Positions 36,222 to 45,087 of a DNA stretch of 64,000 nt are shown here, one piece after another; the first letter of the stretch is position 1; each line of letters starts with the position of its first letter. The notes under the pieces are model-generated. The model was not told the origin of the DNA, did not search any database, and saw nothing but the letters and a program-made list of their open reading frames with translations. The stretch is from the NCBI RefSeq assembly GCF_012396315.1, contig NZ_JAAXPF010000004.1:62001-126000 (forward strand), given 5' to 3'. The DNA comes from Corynebacterium mucifaciens. Lineage in GTDB: Bacteria > Actinomycetota > Actinomycetes > Mycobacteriales > Mycobacteriaceae. A program made the position numbers and the translations under genes.

Positions 36222-36605
36222 CTACTTCCGCCGACCTAGCAAGCGGTCGGTCTCGCGGCGCTCTTTCTTGGTCGGTCGGCCCGTGCCGCGGTCGCGCACC
36301 GGCGGCGCGGCAAACAGCTCGCGCGGCGGGGGCGGCGGCGAGTGGTCGATGTAGCAGGACCGGGCTATCGGGGCTCCGACTCGCTTACTCACGGTGGCCG
36401 CCACTTCGAGGATGAGCTCGCGGTGGTCCTTCCACACGCGCACGGTCTCTCCCGGCACCACCTGTGCAGCAGGTTTGACGGCCTTGCCGTCAATTTTGAC
36501 GTGCCCGGCGCGCACCGCCTCAGCGGCTTGGCTGCGGGTTTTGAAGATGCGGACGGCCCACAGCCAGACGTCGATGCGCACGGCCGACACAGTTGGCTGG
36601 GTCAA
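36222..36605 (-). CDS. S4-domain RNA-binding protein (Hsp15-like)
   Basis: A 127-residue protein with an S4 domain at residues 8-70 (RIDVWLWAVRIFKTRSQA, VRAGHVKIDGKAVKP) and a basic tail RPTKKERRETDRLLGRRK, the layout of Hsp15, which binds stalled 50S-peptidyl-tRNA complexes. I choose TTG 36605, which has GAGG 6 nt upstream, over the ATG at 36617 inside the preceding gene; GTG 36581 is possible too. Its stop abuts the relS stop exactly, tail to tail. A heat-shock link is family knowledge only. Confidence 0.85.
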   Translation of the reverse strand: MTQPTVSAVRIDVWLWAVRIFKTRSQAAEAVRAGHVKIDGKAVKPAAQVVPGETVRVWKDHRELILEVAATVSKRVGAPIARSCYIDHSPPPPPRELFAAPPVRDRGTGRPTKKERRETDRLLGRRK

Positions 36606-36606
36606 A

Positions 36607-36840
36607 CTAGACCTCATCCTTGTGGTTCACAATGCGCTGGACCTTGTTCCAGTTGGAGAACCCGCCCGCAACGGCGACAATCAGGCCGAGTGCGAAGATG
36701 GTCCAGGAACCGAAGATCAACCCGAACGCGATGCCGCCGGCGACGCCGCCGCCGGCCCACATGACGGCGTTGCGGGAGTACTGGCGCACAGCGGCTTTCC
36801 GCTGAGCAATCGGGTCGTTGGGGCGCGGCTGCATGGTCAT
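36607..36840 (-). CDS. Small membrane protein with two helices
   Basis: A 77-residue protein: a hydrophilic N-terminus (MTMQPRPNDPIAQRKAAVRQ), two adjacent hydrophobic segments (about 26-44 and 47-63), and a C-terminal NWNKVQRIVNHKDEV. Unknown function. ATG 36840 is preferred over the longer frame because TACACT ends 8 nt upstream. Its stop lies one base before the S4-protein TTG, so the two are probably one transcript. Confidence 0.65.
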   Translation of the reverse strand: MTMQPRPNDPIAQRKAAVRQYSRNAVMWAGGGVAGGIAFGLIFGSWTIFALGLIVAVAGGFSNWNKVQRIVNHKDEV

Positions 36841-36848
36841 GGGGCTTA

Positions 36849-36854
36849 AGTGTA
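36849..36854 (-). promoter_or_regulatory. -10 element of the small membrane protein/S4 gene pair
   Basis: TACACT, 8 nt before ATG 36840. Confidence 0.4.
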
Positions 36855-36859
36855 GCGCC

Positions 36860-37501
36860 TTATCCGCCCCGCTCGACCCAGCGGTGGCCTGCATCTTTCA
36901 TCTCGGCGCCGCCGTGGGTGACCGCGGCGAGCAGCGTGGTGATTCGGTCGCGCTCCCCGGGGGCGTAGGCGAGGGTGTACTCGGCGGCGCGGCCGTAGGA
37001 CACGTCCACGATGTCGACGCCGGCTGCGCGGAGCTCGGACTCGATGCGCCCGGCCTCCGCGTGCGGGAACTCGACGGTGCCTAACTCCCGGATTTCCCGG
37101 GTCACGGGTGTCACGCGCTTCAGCGTCTCGGTGACGGACTCGGTGTAGGCGCTGACCAGCCCGCCGGTTCCGAGCTTGATGCCGCCGAAGTAGCGGATGA
37201 CCACAGCTACGACGTCGCGCAGTCCGGAGCCCTTGAGCACCTCGAGCATCGGCTTGCCGGCGGTGCCGGACGGCTCCCCGTCGTCAGAGGAGCGCTCGAT
37301 CGGCTGAGCCCCCTCCTGGTGCACGATGAAGGCGGAGCAGTGGTGGCGCGCGTCGGGGTAGCGCTCCCTGGCTGCCTGGATGACGTCGCGCGCCTGCTGC
37401 TCGGTTTCGGCGCGCGCAACCCAGCCGATGAACCGGGAGCGTTTGACCTCGAACTCGGAGGTGGCAAGCTCCGCCGCAGGGCGGGTGTAGGACTGCTCCA
37501 C
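36860..37501 (-). CDS. YigZ/IMPACT family protein
   Basis: A 213-residue protein with an N-terminal IMPACT domain (EFEVKRSRFIGWVARA, SSDDGEPSGTAGKPML, RYFGGIKLGTGGL) and a small C-terminal DUF1949-type ferredoxin-like domain. Bacterial members are implicated in translation-associated regulation but have no settled biochemical role. Start GTG 37501 lies 4 bp after the ilvA stop, so it is probably co-transcribed with ilvA. The longer frame to 37624 lies inside ilvA and is rejected. Confidence 0.88.
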   Translation of the reverse strand: MEQSYTRPAAELATSEFEVKRSRFIGWVARAETEQQARDVIQAARERYPDARHHCSAFIVHQEGAQPIERSSDDGEPSGTAGKPMLEVLKGSGLRDVVAVVIRYFGGIKLGTGGLVSAYTESVTETLKRVTPVTREIRELGTVEFPHAEAGRIESELRAAGVDIVDVSYGRAAEYTLAYAPGERDRITTLLAAVTHGGAEMKDAGHRWVERGG

Positions 37502-37505
37502 TGCC

Positions 37506-38807
37506 CTAGCCCGCCACGATGAAGTCGTACTCCGGGGTGCCCGGCTCCAACCGGCGGCAGCCGATGGGGGAAGCGTCCATGCGTTCCAGCAACGGCCCGA
37601 GATCTTCCGCGTGCTCGAGCTCAATGCCGACGAGCGCCGCCCCTGTCTCGCGGTTGTTTTTCTTCAGGTATTCGAAGAGCACGATGTCTTCTTCCTCCCC
37701 GAGCACGTCGTTGAGGAAGTGGCGCAGCTGGCCGGCCTCTTGCGGGAAGTTGACCAGGAAGTAGTGGCGCAGGCCCCGGTGCACCAGTGAACGCTCCATG
37801 ACCTCGGCGTAGCGCAGCACGTCGTTGTTGCCGCCGGAGATGATGCACACCACCGTCGAGCCCGGGGCCACATCCGCCAGCCCCAGGCCAGCCACGGACA
37901 GCGCGCCAGCGGGCTCGGCGATAATCCCCTCGTTCTGGTACAGCCCGAGCATTTCCGTGCACACCGCGCCCTCGTCCGCCGCGTACAGCGCGATCGAGTC
38001 CTCGTGCTGGTTGACGATGTGCCAGGGGATGTCGCCGATGCGCTTGACCGCCGCGCCGTCCACGAATGGGTCGATGGATTCCAAGGTCACCGGCTCCCCC
38101 GCCGCGCGTGCTGCGCCTAGCGACGCCGCACCTTTCGGCTCAACCCCCACTACCTTTGTCGCCGGGGACAGATCCGCCAGGTAGGACACCACGCCGGAGA
38201 TGAGCCCGCCGCCGCCCACCGGGACGAGCACCGTATCCAGCTCGTTGCCCATGCTGGCCAGCTGGGCAACGATTTCCGCGGCGACGGTGCCCTGGCCGAT
38301 CACCGTGTCGCGGGAATCGAACGGCTCGATCACCGTCGCGCCGCGTTCGGCGGCGTCCTCGCGAGCGGCCTGCGCCGCCTCGTCGAACGTATTGCCCGTC
38401 ACCACCAGCTCAATGGCGTCACCGCCGTGCACACGGATGCGGTCGCGCTTCTGCTTCGGAGTGGGCTTGGGCACGAAGATCTTGCCCTGAATCCCCATGG
38501 CGCGGCAGGCGTACGCGACACCTTGGGCGTGATTGCCGGCGGAGGCCGCGACGACACCGGCTGCCCGCTCGTCCTCATTGAGCCGGGAGATGCCGTAGTA
38601 GGCGCCGCGGATCTTGTACGAGCGCACGTCCTGCAGGTCCTCGCGCTTCAGGTAGACCTCCACGCCGTACAGCTCAGACAAACGCGGGCAGTATTGCAGC
38701 GGGGTAGGCGAAATCACCGACGAGATTCGCCCTTGCGCGAACCGGATATCGGCTGCGTGGACGGCGTCGAAGGTGGCGTCGGACTGATCTGTAGTGCCTG
38801 TGCGCAT
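37506..38807 (-). CDS. ilvA: Threonine dehydratase (biosynthetic)
   Basis: PLP enzyme that deaminates threonine to 2-oxobutyrate, the committed step of isoleucine synthesis. 433 residues. The PLP lysine lies in VRSYKIRGAY (about 60), the glycine-rich phosphate loop in VPVGGGGLISGV, and CIISGGNND follows. A single ACT-like regulatory domain occupies about 340-433 (HYFLVNFPQEAGQLRHFL), as in the short corynebacterial IlvA. I choose ATG 38807 because TAAACT ends 8 nt upstream and the longer frame has no support. Confidence 0.95.
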   Translation of the reverse strand: MRTGTTDQSDATFDAVHAADIRFAQGRISSVISPTPLQYCPRLSELYGVEVYLKREDLQDVRSYKIRGAYYGISRLNEDERAAGVVAASAGNHAQGVAYACRAMGIQGKIFVPKPTPKQKRDRIRVHGGDAIELVVTGNTFDEAAQAAREDAAERGATVIEPFDSRDTVIGQGTVAAEIVAQLASMGNELDTVLVPVGGGGLISGVVSYLADLSPATKVVGVEPKGAASLGAARAAGEPVTLESIDPFVDGAAVKRIGDIPWHIVNQHEDSIALYAADEGAVCTEMLGLYQNEGIIAEPAGALSVAGLGLADVAPGSTVVCIISGGNNDVLRYAEVMERSLVHRGLRHYFLVNFPQEAGQLRHFLNDVLGEEEDIVLFEYLKKNNRETGAALVGIELEHAEDLGPLLERMDASPIGCRRLEPGTPEYDFIVAG

Positions 38808-38815
38808 GGTTAGGG

Positions 38816-38821
38816 AGTTTA
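38816..38821 (-). promoter_or_regulatory. -10 element of ilvA
   Basis: TAAACT, 8 nt before ATG 38807; leaderless spacing leaves no room for an attenuator. Confidence 0.45.
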
Positions 38822-38933
38822 CGCCTGCCACCGTCGTTCACTTCCACGCCACCTGACCGAAACTTTCTGCCCACTTTCAGCCGGTACACATGAGCACGTA
38901 TCGCTCCGTCCAGCGCAAATGAAAGGTCTGCCA

Positions 38934-40775
38934 ATGTCAACGCCCTCCATTTCTCGCACCGGCCTCGCTGCGGCCTGCGCCACCGCACTCACGCTCGGCC
39001 TGACGCAACACACCGGGGCAGCCGTCGTCGGCGAGCCTGTAAAACAGATCGCTGACGGCGCTACGGCCGATATCTCGGTGCTCGGTTCGTACGGCGCTGG
39101 CGCGTTCGACAAATCTGCGGCGGAGATCGTCGCGTTCCACGCGGACTCCAGGCGCATCCTCACAGTCAATGCGCTCAGCGGAAAGATCGACGTCTTGGAC
39201 GCCTCCGACCCAGCTACACCCACAAAGGTCGGCGAGGTCTCCGGCGGCGAGAACACCACCATCAATTCTGTCGCGGTGCGACGCGACGGCCTGGCGGTGG
39301 CCACCGTCGAGCCGGAGAATAAGACGGACAACGGCGAGCTGATCTTCTTCGATGCCAGCGCGGACGAGCTCGGTGCCGTCCTCGGCCGAGTTGCCGTGGG
39401 TGCGCTTCCCGACATGGTCACCATCACCCCGGACGGCGCATACGCCCTGGTGGCGAACGAGGGCGAGCCCGCCGAGGACTACTCCTACGATCCGGAGGGC
39501 AGCGTCGCCGTCATCAAGCTGCCTTCTGATGTTGCCGCTGCGCCCCAGGACGCCGTGCAAACCGCGGACTTCAACGCTTTCGAAGGCACTCTCGCGGAAA
39601 AGGGCGTGCACGTCTTCGGTCAGGTCGGCGACTCCAAGACCAAGGCGCAAAACCTTGAGCCGGAGTACATCGCCGTGTCCGGCGGGAAAGCCTACGTCAC
39701 GCTCCAGGAAAACAACGCCATCGCGGTGGTTGACATCGCCACCGCAACCGTTGAGGACGTCTGGCCGCTTGGCTACACCGATCGCCGGGAGGTGCCGATG
39801 GACTACTCAGGCAAGGACGAAAAGATCGACATCCGCAAAGCGCCGGTGAAAGGCATCCTGCAGCCGGACTCCATCGCAGCGTACGAGGTCAACGGCACCA
39901 CCTACCTAGTACTTGCCAATGAGGGCGACGCCCGCGATTGGGAGGCCTACTCGGAGGAAGTGCGCATCAGCAAGCTCGGCAGCAAGAAGCTTCCTCCGCT
40001 TTGCGACGGCTACGCCGGGATGAGCGCCGAGCAAATCCAGGAGTTCCAGAAGGACGAGAACGCGGGTCGGTTGAAGATCACGACCGCGTTCGGATTGAAC
40101 GAGGACGGCACCTGCTACGAAGACCTGTACACCTTCGGCGGCCGCAGCTTCTCCATCTTCACCACGGACGGAAAGCGTGTGTTCGACTCGGGGGTTCAGT
40201 TCGAAGAGATTACCGCCGAGCTGCTGCCGGAGCATTTCAACGCCAGCCACACAGACAACGAGCTTGATTCCCGCTCCGACGACAAGGGCCCGGAGCCGGA
40301 GGGCGTGACCGTCGGCGAGATCAACGGCCGCACCCACGCGTTCATTGGGTTTGAACGTCTCGGCGGCGTAATGGTCTACGACATCACAGACCCGGAACAC
40401 CCGACGTACCAGGCCTACATCAACAACCGCGACTTCTCCGTGAACATGGAAGAGCTGGCGGAAGACGGTGACGATGCGGTGCAGGAGGGCCTGCGCAAGG
40501 TCGGTGACCTCGGTGCGGAGGGGTTGGCGTTCGTGCCGGCAAAAGACTCCCCGAACGGCCACAACCTGCTGCTCGTTGGCAACGAGGTCTCGGGCACCAC
40601 CACCGTGTTCCAGGTGGACTCCCTCATCGAGCAACCGGACGAGACCGCCCCCTCGCCGTCGACGAGCAGCCTCTCCAAGGGCGGTGTGATTGCAATTGCG
40701 CTCGCCGCGTTAGCCATCGTCGTCGGCGCACTTGGCGCGTTGGGCAATGTGATCGCGACCGTGATGACGAAGTAG
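38934..40775 (+). CDS. Exported choice-of-anchor I beta-propeller protein with C-terminal membrane anchor
   Basis: A 613-residue surface or periplasmic protein. Signal peptide at about 1-33 (ISRTGLAAACATALTLGL...GAAV), then a choice-of-anchor I domain of beta-propeller type (EIVAFHADSRRILTVNALSGKIDVLD repeats, NEGEPAEDYSYDPEG, LANEGDARDW, GPEPEGVTVGEI). A Ser/Pro linker leads to one C-terminal membrane helix (GGVIAIALAALAIVVGALGAL). Homologous domains accompany alkaline phosphatases and nucleotidases in other bacteria, but no catalytic motif is visible here. Start ATG 38934 has GAAAGG 7 nt upstream. A related-looking anchored protein follows. Confidence 0.82.
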   Translation: MSTPSISRTGLAAACATALTLGLTQHTGAAVVGEPVKQIADGATADISVLGSYGAGAFDKSAAEIVAFHADSRRILTVNALSGKIDVLDASDPATPTKVGEVSGGENTTINSVAVRRDGLAVATVEPENKTDNGELIFFDASADELGAVLGRVAVGALPDMVTITPDGAYALVANEGEPAEDYSYDPEGSVAVIKLPSDVAAAPQDAVQTADFNAFEGTLAEKGVHVFGQVGDSKTKAQNLEPEYIAVSGGKAYVTLQENNAIAVVDIATATVEDVWPLGYTDRREVPMDYSGKDEKIDIRKAPVKGILQPDSIAAYEVNGTTYLVLANEGDARDWEAYSEEVRISKLGSKKLPPLCDGYAGMSAEQIQEFQKDENAGRLKITTAFGLNEDGTCYEDLYTFGGRSFSIFTTDGKRVFDSGVQFEEITAELLPEHFNASHTDNELDSRSDDKGPEPEGVTVGEINGRTHAFIGFERLGGVMVYDITDPEHPTYQAYINNRDFSVNMEELAEDGDDAVQEGLRKVGDLGAEGLAFVPAKDSPNGHNLLLVGNEVSGTTTVFQVDSLIEQPDETAPSPSTSSLSKGGVIAIALAALAIVVGALGALGNVIATVMTK

Positions 40776-40782
40776 AACGCAG

Positions 40783-40803
40783 ACGGCGTTGATAATTCGC
40801 CGT
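40783..40803 (+). terminator. Possible terminator after the choice-of-anchor gene
   Basis: ACGGCG and CGCCGT arms of 6 bp with a 9-nt loop, followed by a short TTT. Confidence 0.35.
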
Positions 40804-41009
40804 TTGCGCTGCGCGGCTGCCACAGCACTGTTACGTTCATCAACGTGCCACGCATGACACAGCCCACGCAGCGAGATTGTTCAGCTGCGTACAAGGAGAC
40901 ACGGAAGATACCTAACCCACGGCCGCTGCCCTAGCAACGGCGCGTTCGAACACAGTGTGCTTCCGAGCCCCCTGCTCACCACATCTCTTCTGATCAAGGA
41001 AAGGCAACT

Positions 41010-41414
41010 ATGAAGTCCCGCATCTTCGCCGCGTCTTTCGCGGCCGCAGCCATTACCGCCGGCTCCCTCGCGGGGGCCGCAGCCGCCGACTCCACGGCTG
41101 AGTCCACCACGGTTGAGACAACCACTGCCACGACCGAGGCGCCGAGCACCGGAAGCCAGGCTGGGTCGTCCACTCCTGAGAACACGACCGCCACTCCGAC
41201 AACCTCCTCGACCCCCGAGCCAGAGGAGCCGGAATACACTCCTCCGAAGTGGATGCAGCCGTCCTCCTACGAGGAGGACGCTCTTGAAGCCATCGCGAAG
41301 ATTTCCGTCTGGGTCACCGCTATTAGCACTGTCGTGGGCGCGCTGGTGGTGCTCATTGGTGCCGTCCCTGGTCTGCAGCAGGCCCTCAAACGGGCCACCA
41401 AGGCTTTCCTGTAA
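41010..41414 (+). CDS. Small exported protein with Thr/Ser-rich linker and C-terminal helix
   Basis: A 134-residue protein. Signal peptide MKSRIFAASFAAAAITAG...GAAAA (1-26), then a low-complexity Thr/Ser/Glu/Pro stretch (27-75), a short EYTPPKWMQPSSYEED segment, and a hydrophobic helix (about 94-118, VWVTAISTVVGALVVLIGAV) ending in a basic amphipathic tail GLQQALKRATKAFL. AAGGAAAGG lies about 7 nt upstream of the ATG. No family is recognised. The layout resembles wall-spanning stalks or small porin-like proteins, but that is only an impression. It lies 234 bp after the similarly anchored gene. Confidence 0.75.
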   Translation: MKSRIFAASFAAAAITAGSLAGAAAADSTAESTTVETTTATTEAPSTGSQAGSSTPENTTATPTTSSTPEPEEPEYTPPKWMQPSSYEEDALEAIAKISVWVTAISTVVGALVVLIGAVPGLQQALKRATKAFL

Positions 41415-41430
41415 AGCCCGCCCCATAACG

Positions 41431-41446
41431 ACGCCGCGCGGCGTCA
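41431..41446. terminator. Possible bidirectional terminator between convergent genes
   Basis: Perfect palindrome GACGCCGCGCGGCGTC between the end of the small exported protein gene and the end of dnaE1. No T-run. Confidence 0.35.
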
Positions 41447-41469
41447 GTCCGCACGCCGCGCGCCCGCTG

Positions 41470-44400
41470 TTAACCCAAGATGCCGGCCCCCAGCGTCGCT
41501 TTGAGGTCCCCCATCAAGCTCGCCGACCTCGCGACGCGGAGGTGGTCCCCTAAGACCATCAGCTGGCTATGTTCCCCGTTGACTAGGTTCAAGTACACAT
41601 CCGAGTCGCCCGGGTTATTGACAAGCACCTGCTTGAGCTTGGCAATGGTGTCGACGGTGCACTGGTCCGTGCGCATGGTCAGCCGCAGCGGCAATCCAGC
41701 TCCGTTACCGGGGCCGAGTTCAGGCACCTTTACGTCGTCGCCGAAGAGGCTCATCCGATCGTCTCGGATGGACACGTGCGCTTTCACCAAAATGATGTTG
41801 TCTTCAACAATTTGCGGCGCAACGAGCGCGTACACCTTGTTGAACAGGAGCACATCCACCTGAGCCCCATGGTGGTCCTCGATAGTCACGATGGCCCACG
41901 GCGAGCCGTCTTTCTTAGAGAATCGGCGGTCCACCGACGAAATCAAGCCACCGATAGTCACCTCGGCGCCGTTGCGCAATTCCCCGGAGAGGATGGTGGT
42001 CAGCTGGGTGTCGGTCTGCGCGTCAATCGCCTCTTCGAAGCCGTCGAGCGGGTGGCCCGAGACGTACAAGCCGAGCATTTCGCGCTCCAGCGCGAGTTTG
42101 TGCTTCCGGTCCCATTCGTCGTCCGGCACCTCTATCGCAAAGGCCGCGTTTTCTGCCCCGCCGTCGCCGCCCAAGCCTGCGAAGAGGTCGAACTGGCCCT
42201 TGTCTGCGGCTTTCTTGGTGGACAACACCGAGTCCACTGCGTCCTCTTGGATGAGCATGAGGCCCTTGCGGGGGTGCTCGAGGGAATCGAATGCTCCTGC
42301 CTTGATCAGCGATTCCGTGATGCGCTTATTGCAAGCCAGCAGCTCGATCTTGTCCAGGTAGTCGGAAAAACTGGTGAAGTTCCCCTTTTCTTTCCTGGTT
42401 TTCTTGATGGACTCCACCACCTCGGCGCCGACGTTGCGCACGGCGGCGAGGCCGTAACGGATGTCGTCGCCGACAGCGATGAAGTTCTCTTCGGACTGGT
42501 TGATGTCCGGCTGCAGCACGCTGATACCTAAATGGCGGCAATCGGACAGGTAGATGGCCGACTTGTCCTTCTTGTCGCCCACAGAGGTCAGCAGCGCGGC
42601 CATGTACTCGGCGGTGTAGTTCGCCTTCATGTAGGCGGTCCAGTAGGACACGAGCGCGTATCCCGCGGCGTGGGACTTGTTGAACGCGTAGGACGCGAAC
42701 GGCTCGATCGTGCCCCAAAGTGCGTCCACCGCCTCCTTGGAGTAGCCGTTTGCGAACATGCCCGCGGAGAACGTTTCGTACTCCTTGGCCAAGACTTCGG
42801 GCTTCTTCTTACCCATGGCCTTGCGGAAGCCGTCCGCTTGGCCGGCCGTATAGTTGGCCACCTTTTGCGAGATGTTCATGATCTGCTCTTGGTAGACGAT
42901 CAAGCCGTACGTCTCGTCCAGGATGTCCTTGAGCGGCTCTTCCAGCTCCGGGTGGATCGGTGTAATCGGCTTGCGCCCGTTCTTGCGGTCCGCGTAGTCC
43001 CAGTGGGCGTTGACACCCATCGGGCCGGGGCGGTACAGGGCCAGAGACGCCACGATGTCGTTGAAGCCCGTCGGCTTCATGCGCTTGAGCAGTTCCTGCA
43101 TGCCACCAGAGTCGAGCTGGAACACGCCCAGGGTGTCGCCGTGCGACAGAAGCTCATACACGGCTTGGTTGTCGGTGTCGAGCGCCTCGAGGTCGATGGT
43201 CTCGCCGCGGTTTTTCTGCACGTTTTCCAACGCGTCGCCGAGCACGGTGAGGTTGCGAAGGCCCAGGAAGTCCATCTTCAACAGACCGATGGCCTCGCAC
43301 GCCGGGTAATCCCAGCCGGTGATGATCGCGCCGTCGGCTGGGCGCTTCCACATCGGGATGTGCTCCATCAGCGGCACCGACGCCATGATCACGGCACATG
43401 CGTGCACGCCTGCTTGCCTGACCACGCCTTCCAGCCCGCGCGCCGTCTCGTAGATCTTCGCCACGTCGGGGTCGGTCTCAATGAGCGAGCGCACCTCCGC
43501 GGCCTCCGCGTACCGGTCGTGGTCAGGGTCGGTGATGCCCGACAGCGGAATGTCCTTGGCCATGATCGCCGGGGGCAGCGCGCCGTTAATGCGGTCCGCC
43601 ATCTGGAAACCGGGCTGACCGAAGTTCACCTTCGCCGAGTCCTTGATGGCCTGTTTCGTCTTCACCGTGCCAAACGTGATCACCTGGGCGATCTTGTCCT
43701 CGCCCCAACGCTCAGCGGCGTAGGTGATCATCTCGCCGCGGCGGCGGTCGTCAAAGTCGATATCGATATCCGGCGCGGACGGGCGCTCGGGGTTGAGGAA
43801 TCGCTCGAACAGCAGCCCGTGCTCCATCGGGTCGATGTTGGTGATGGTCAGCGCGTACGCGACCAGAGAGCCGGCGGCCGAGCCACGGCCGGGCCCCACA
43901 CGAATGCCGACCTCGCGGGCGTGCTTGATCAGCTCGGCGACGATGAGGAAGTAGGACGGGTAGCCCTTCATGTCGATGACGTCGATTTCGTAACTTGCGC
44001 GGTTGAGGTACTCCTCGGGCACCTCTCCCCCGTCGAAGCGGTCCTTCAGCCCGCGCAGCACTTCCTCCCGCAACCACGTTGTCGGGGTGTGGCCCTCCGG
44101 CACGTCGGCGATGGGCATCCGGTCGTGCGGGTGCTCCTCCCACAGCTCGCCGTAATCGCCCACGCGCTCCGCGATCCACAGCGTGTTGTCGCAGCCGTCA
44201 GGCACGGTGGAATCCCACAATTCGCGCATCTGCTCGGCGGACTTGATGTAGTAACCCGTGCCGTCGAACTTAAACCTGTCCGGATCCAGCAGCGTCTTAC
44301 CGGTCTGCACACACAGCATCGCCTCGTGCGCCGGGGCCTGGGACTCCAAGACGTAGTGACAGTCGTTAGTAACCAGCGGAGGCAGGTCCAGCGCTTCGCC

Positions 44401-45030
44401 GATGCGAAGCAGGTCCTCGCGCACACGCCGCTCGATGTGCAGCCCGTGATCCATCAACTCGAGGAAGTAATTGTCTTTGCCGTAAATGTCCTGCCACATC
44501 GCCGCGGCCTCCAACGCCGCGTCGTACTGACCCAGACGCAGGCGCGTCTGCACGTCACCCGAGGGGCAGCCCGTGGTGGCGATGATCCCGTCGGCGTGCT
44601 CAGCGATCAGCTCCGCGTCCATACGCGGCCACTTGCCGAGCTGGCCCTCGTACGAGGCCAGGGAGGACAGCTTGAACAGGTTGCGCAGACCGGTGGCATT
44701 TTCCGCCAGCATGGTCTGGTGCAGATACGCGCCCGAGGCGGAGACGTCGTCCGGCTTCTGGTCCGGCGTGCCCCACAGCACGCGTTTCTTGTTGAACCGG
44801 GATTCCGGCGCCATGTACGCCTCGATCCCGATGATCGGCTTCACGCCCGCGTCAACCATGCGGCGATAAAACGCGTTGGAGCCGAACATGTTGCCGTGGT
44901 CGGTCATGCCAACCGCGGGCATGCCCTGGCGGGAGACTTCCTCGGCCAGAAGATCCACCTTGGCCATGCCGTCCAACATGGAAAATTCTGTGTGGTTATG
45001 CAGGTGCACAAAGGAGGATTTTTTGGCCAT
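41470..45030 (-). CDS. dnaE1: DNA polymerase III alpha subunit (DnaE1)
   Basis: Replicative DNA polymerase of the C family, 1186 residues. N-terminal PHP domain with [13 protein letters not shown] and [10 protein letters not shown], palm domain with the catalytic aspartates in [15 protein letters not shown], HhH and C-terminal OB domain ([19 protein letters not shown]). The intact PHP metal residues suggest built-in proofreading, as in mycobacteria. ATG 45030 starts [10 protein letters not shown], the usual corynebacterial N-terminus, and TAAGAT ends 7 nt upstream; the seven extra codons to 45051 are not used. Confidence 0.97.
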   Translation of the reverse strand: MAKKSSFVHLHNHTEFSMLDGMAKVDLLAEEVSRQGMPAVGMTDHGNMFGSNAFYRRMVDAGVKPIIGIEAYMAPESRFNKKRVLWGTPDQKPDDVSASGAYLHQTMLAENATGLRNLFKLSSLASYEGQLGKWPRMDAELIAEHADGIIATTGCPSGDVQTRLRLGQYDAALEAAAMWQDIYGKDNYFLELMDHGLHIERRVREDLLRIGEALDLPPLVTNDCHYVLESQAPAHEAMLCVQTGKTLLDPDRFKFDGTGYYIKSAEQMRELWDSTVPDGCDNTLWIAERVGDYGELWEEHPHDRMPIADVPEGHTPTTWLREEVLRGLKDRFDGGEVPEEYLNRASYEIDVIDMKGYPSYFLIVAELIKHAREVGIRVGPGRGSAAGSLVAYALTITNIDPMEHGLLFERFLNPERPSAPDIDIDFDDRRRGEMITYAAERWGEDKIAQVITFGTVKTKQAIKDSAKVNFGQPGFQMADRINGALPPAIMAKDIPLSGITDPDHDRYAEAAEVRSLIETDPDVAKIYETARGLEGVVRQAGVHACAVIMASVPLMEHIPMWKRPADGAIITGWDYPACEAIGLLKMDFLGLRNLTVLGDALENVQKNRGETIDLEALDTDNQAVYELLSHGDTLGVFQLDSGGMQELLKRMKPTGFNDIVASLALYRPGPMGVNAHWDYADRKNGRKPITPIHPELEEPLKDILDETYGLIVYQEQIMNISQKVANYTAGQADGFRKAMGKKKPEVLAKEYETFSAGMFANGYSKEAVDALWGTIEPFASYAFNKSHAAGYALVSYWTAYMKANYTAEYMAALLTSVGDKKDKSAIYLSDCRHLGISVLQPDINQSEENFIAVGDDIRYGLAAVRNVGAEVVESIKKTRKEKGNFTSFSDYLDKIELLACNKRITESLIKAGAFDSLEHPRKGLMLIQEDAVDSVLSTKKAADKGQFDLFAGLGGDGGAENAAFAIEVPDDEWDRKHKLALEREMLGLYVSGHPLDGFEEAIDAQTDTQLTTILSGELRNGAEVTIGGLISSVDRRFSKKDGSPWAIVTIEDHHGAQVDVLLFNKVYALVAPQIVEDNIILVKAHVSIRDDRMSLFGDDVKVPELGPGNGAGLPLRLTMRTDQCTVDTIAKLKQVLVNNPGDSDVYLNLVNGEHSQLMVLGDHLRVARSASLMGDLKATLGAGILG

Positions 45031-45037
45031 GCGGGTC

Positions 45038-45043
45038 ATCTTA
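45038..45043 (-). promoter_or_regulatory. -10 element of dnaE1
   Basis: TAAGAT, 7 nt before ATG 45030. Confidence 0.5.
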
Positions 45044-45087
45044 GACGGCACGCCGACACCGGCGAATCCCCTCGAAACCCTGTTCGG

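Noticed and set aside
40855-40935. 26-codon open frame upstream of the small exported protein gene
   Set aside because: ATG without ribosome binding site or -10 box; length expected by chance.
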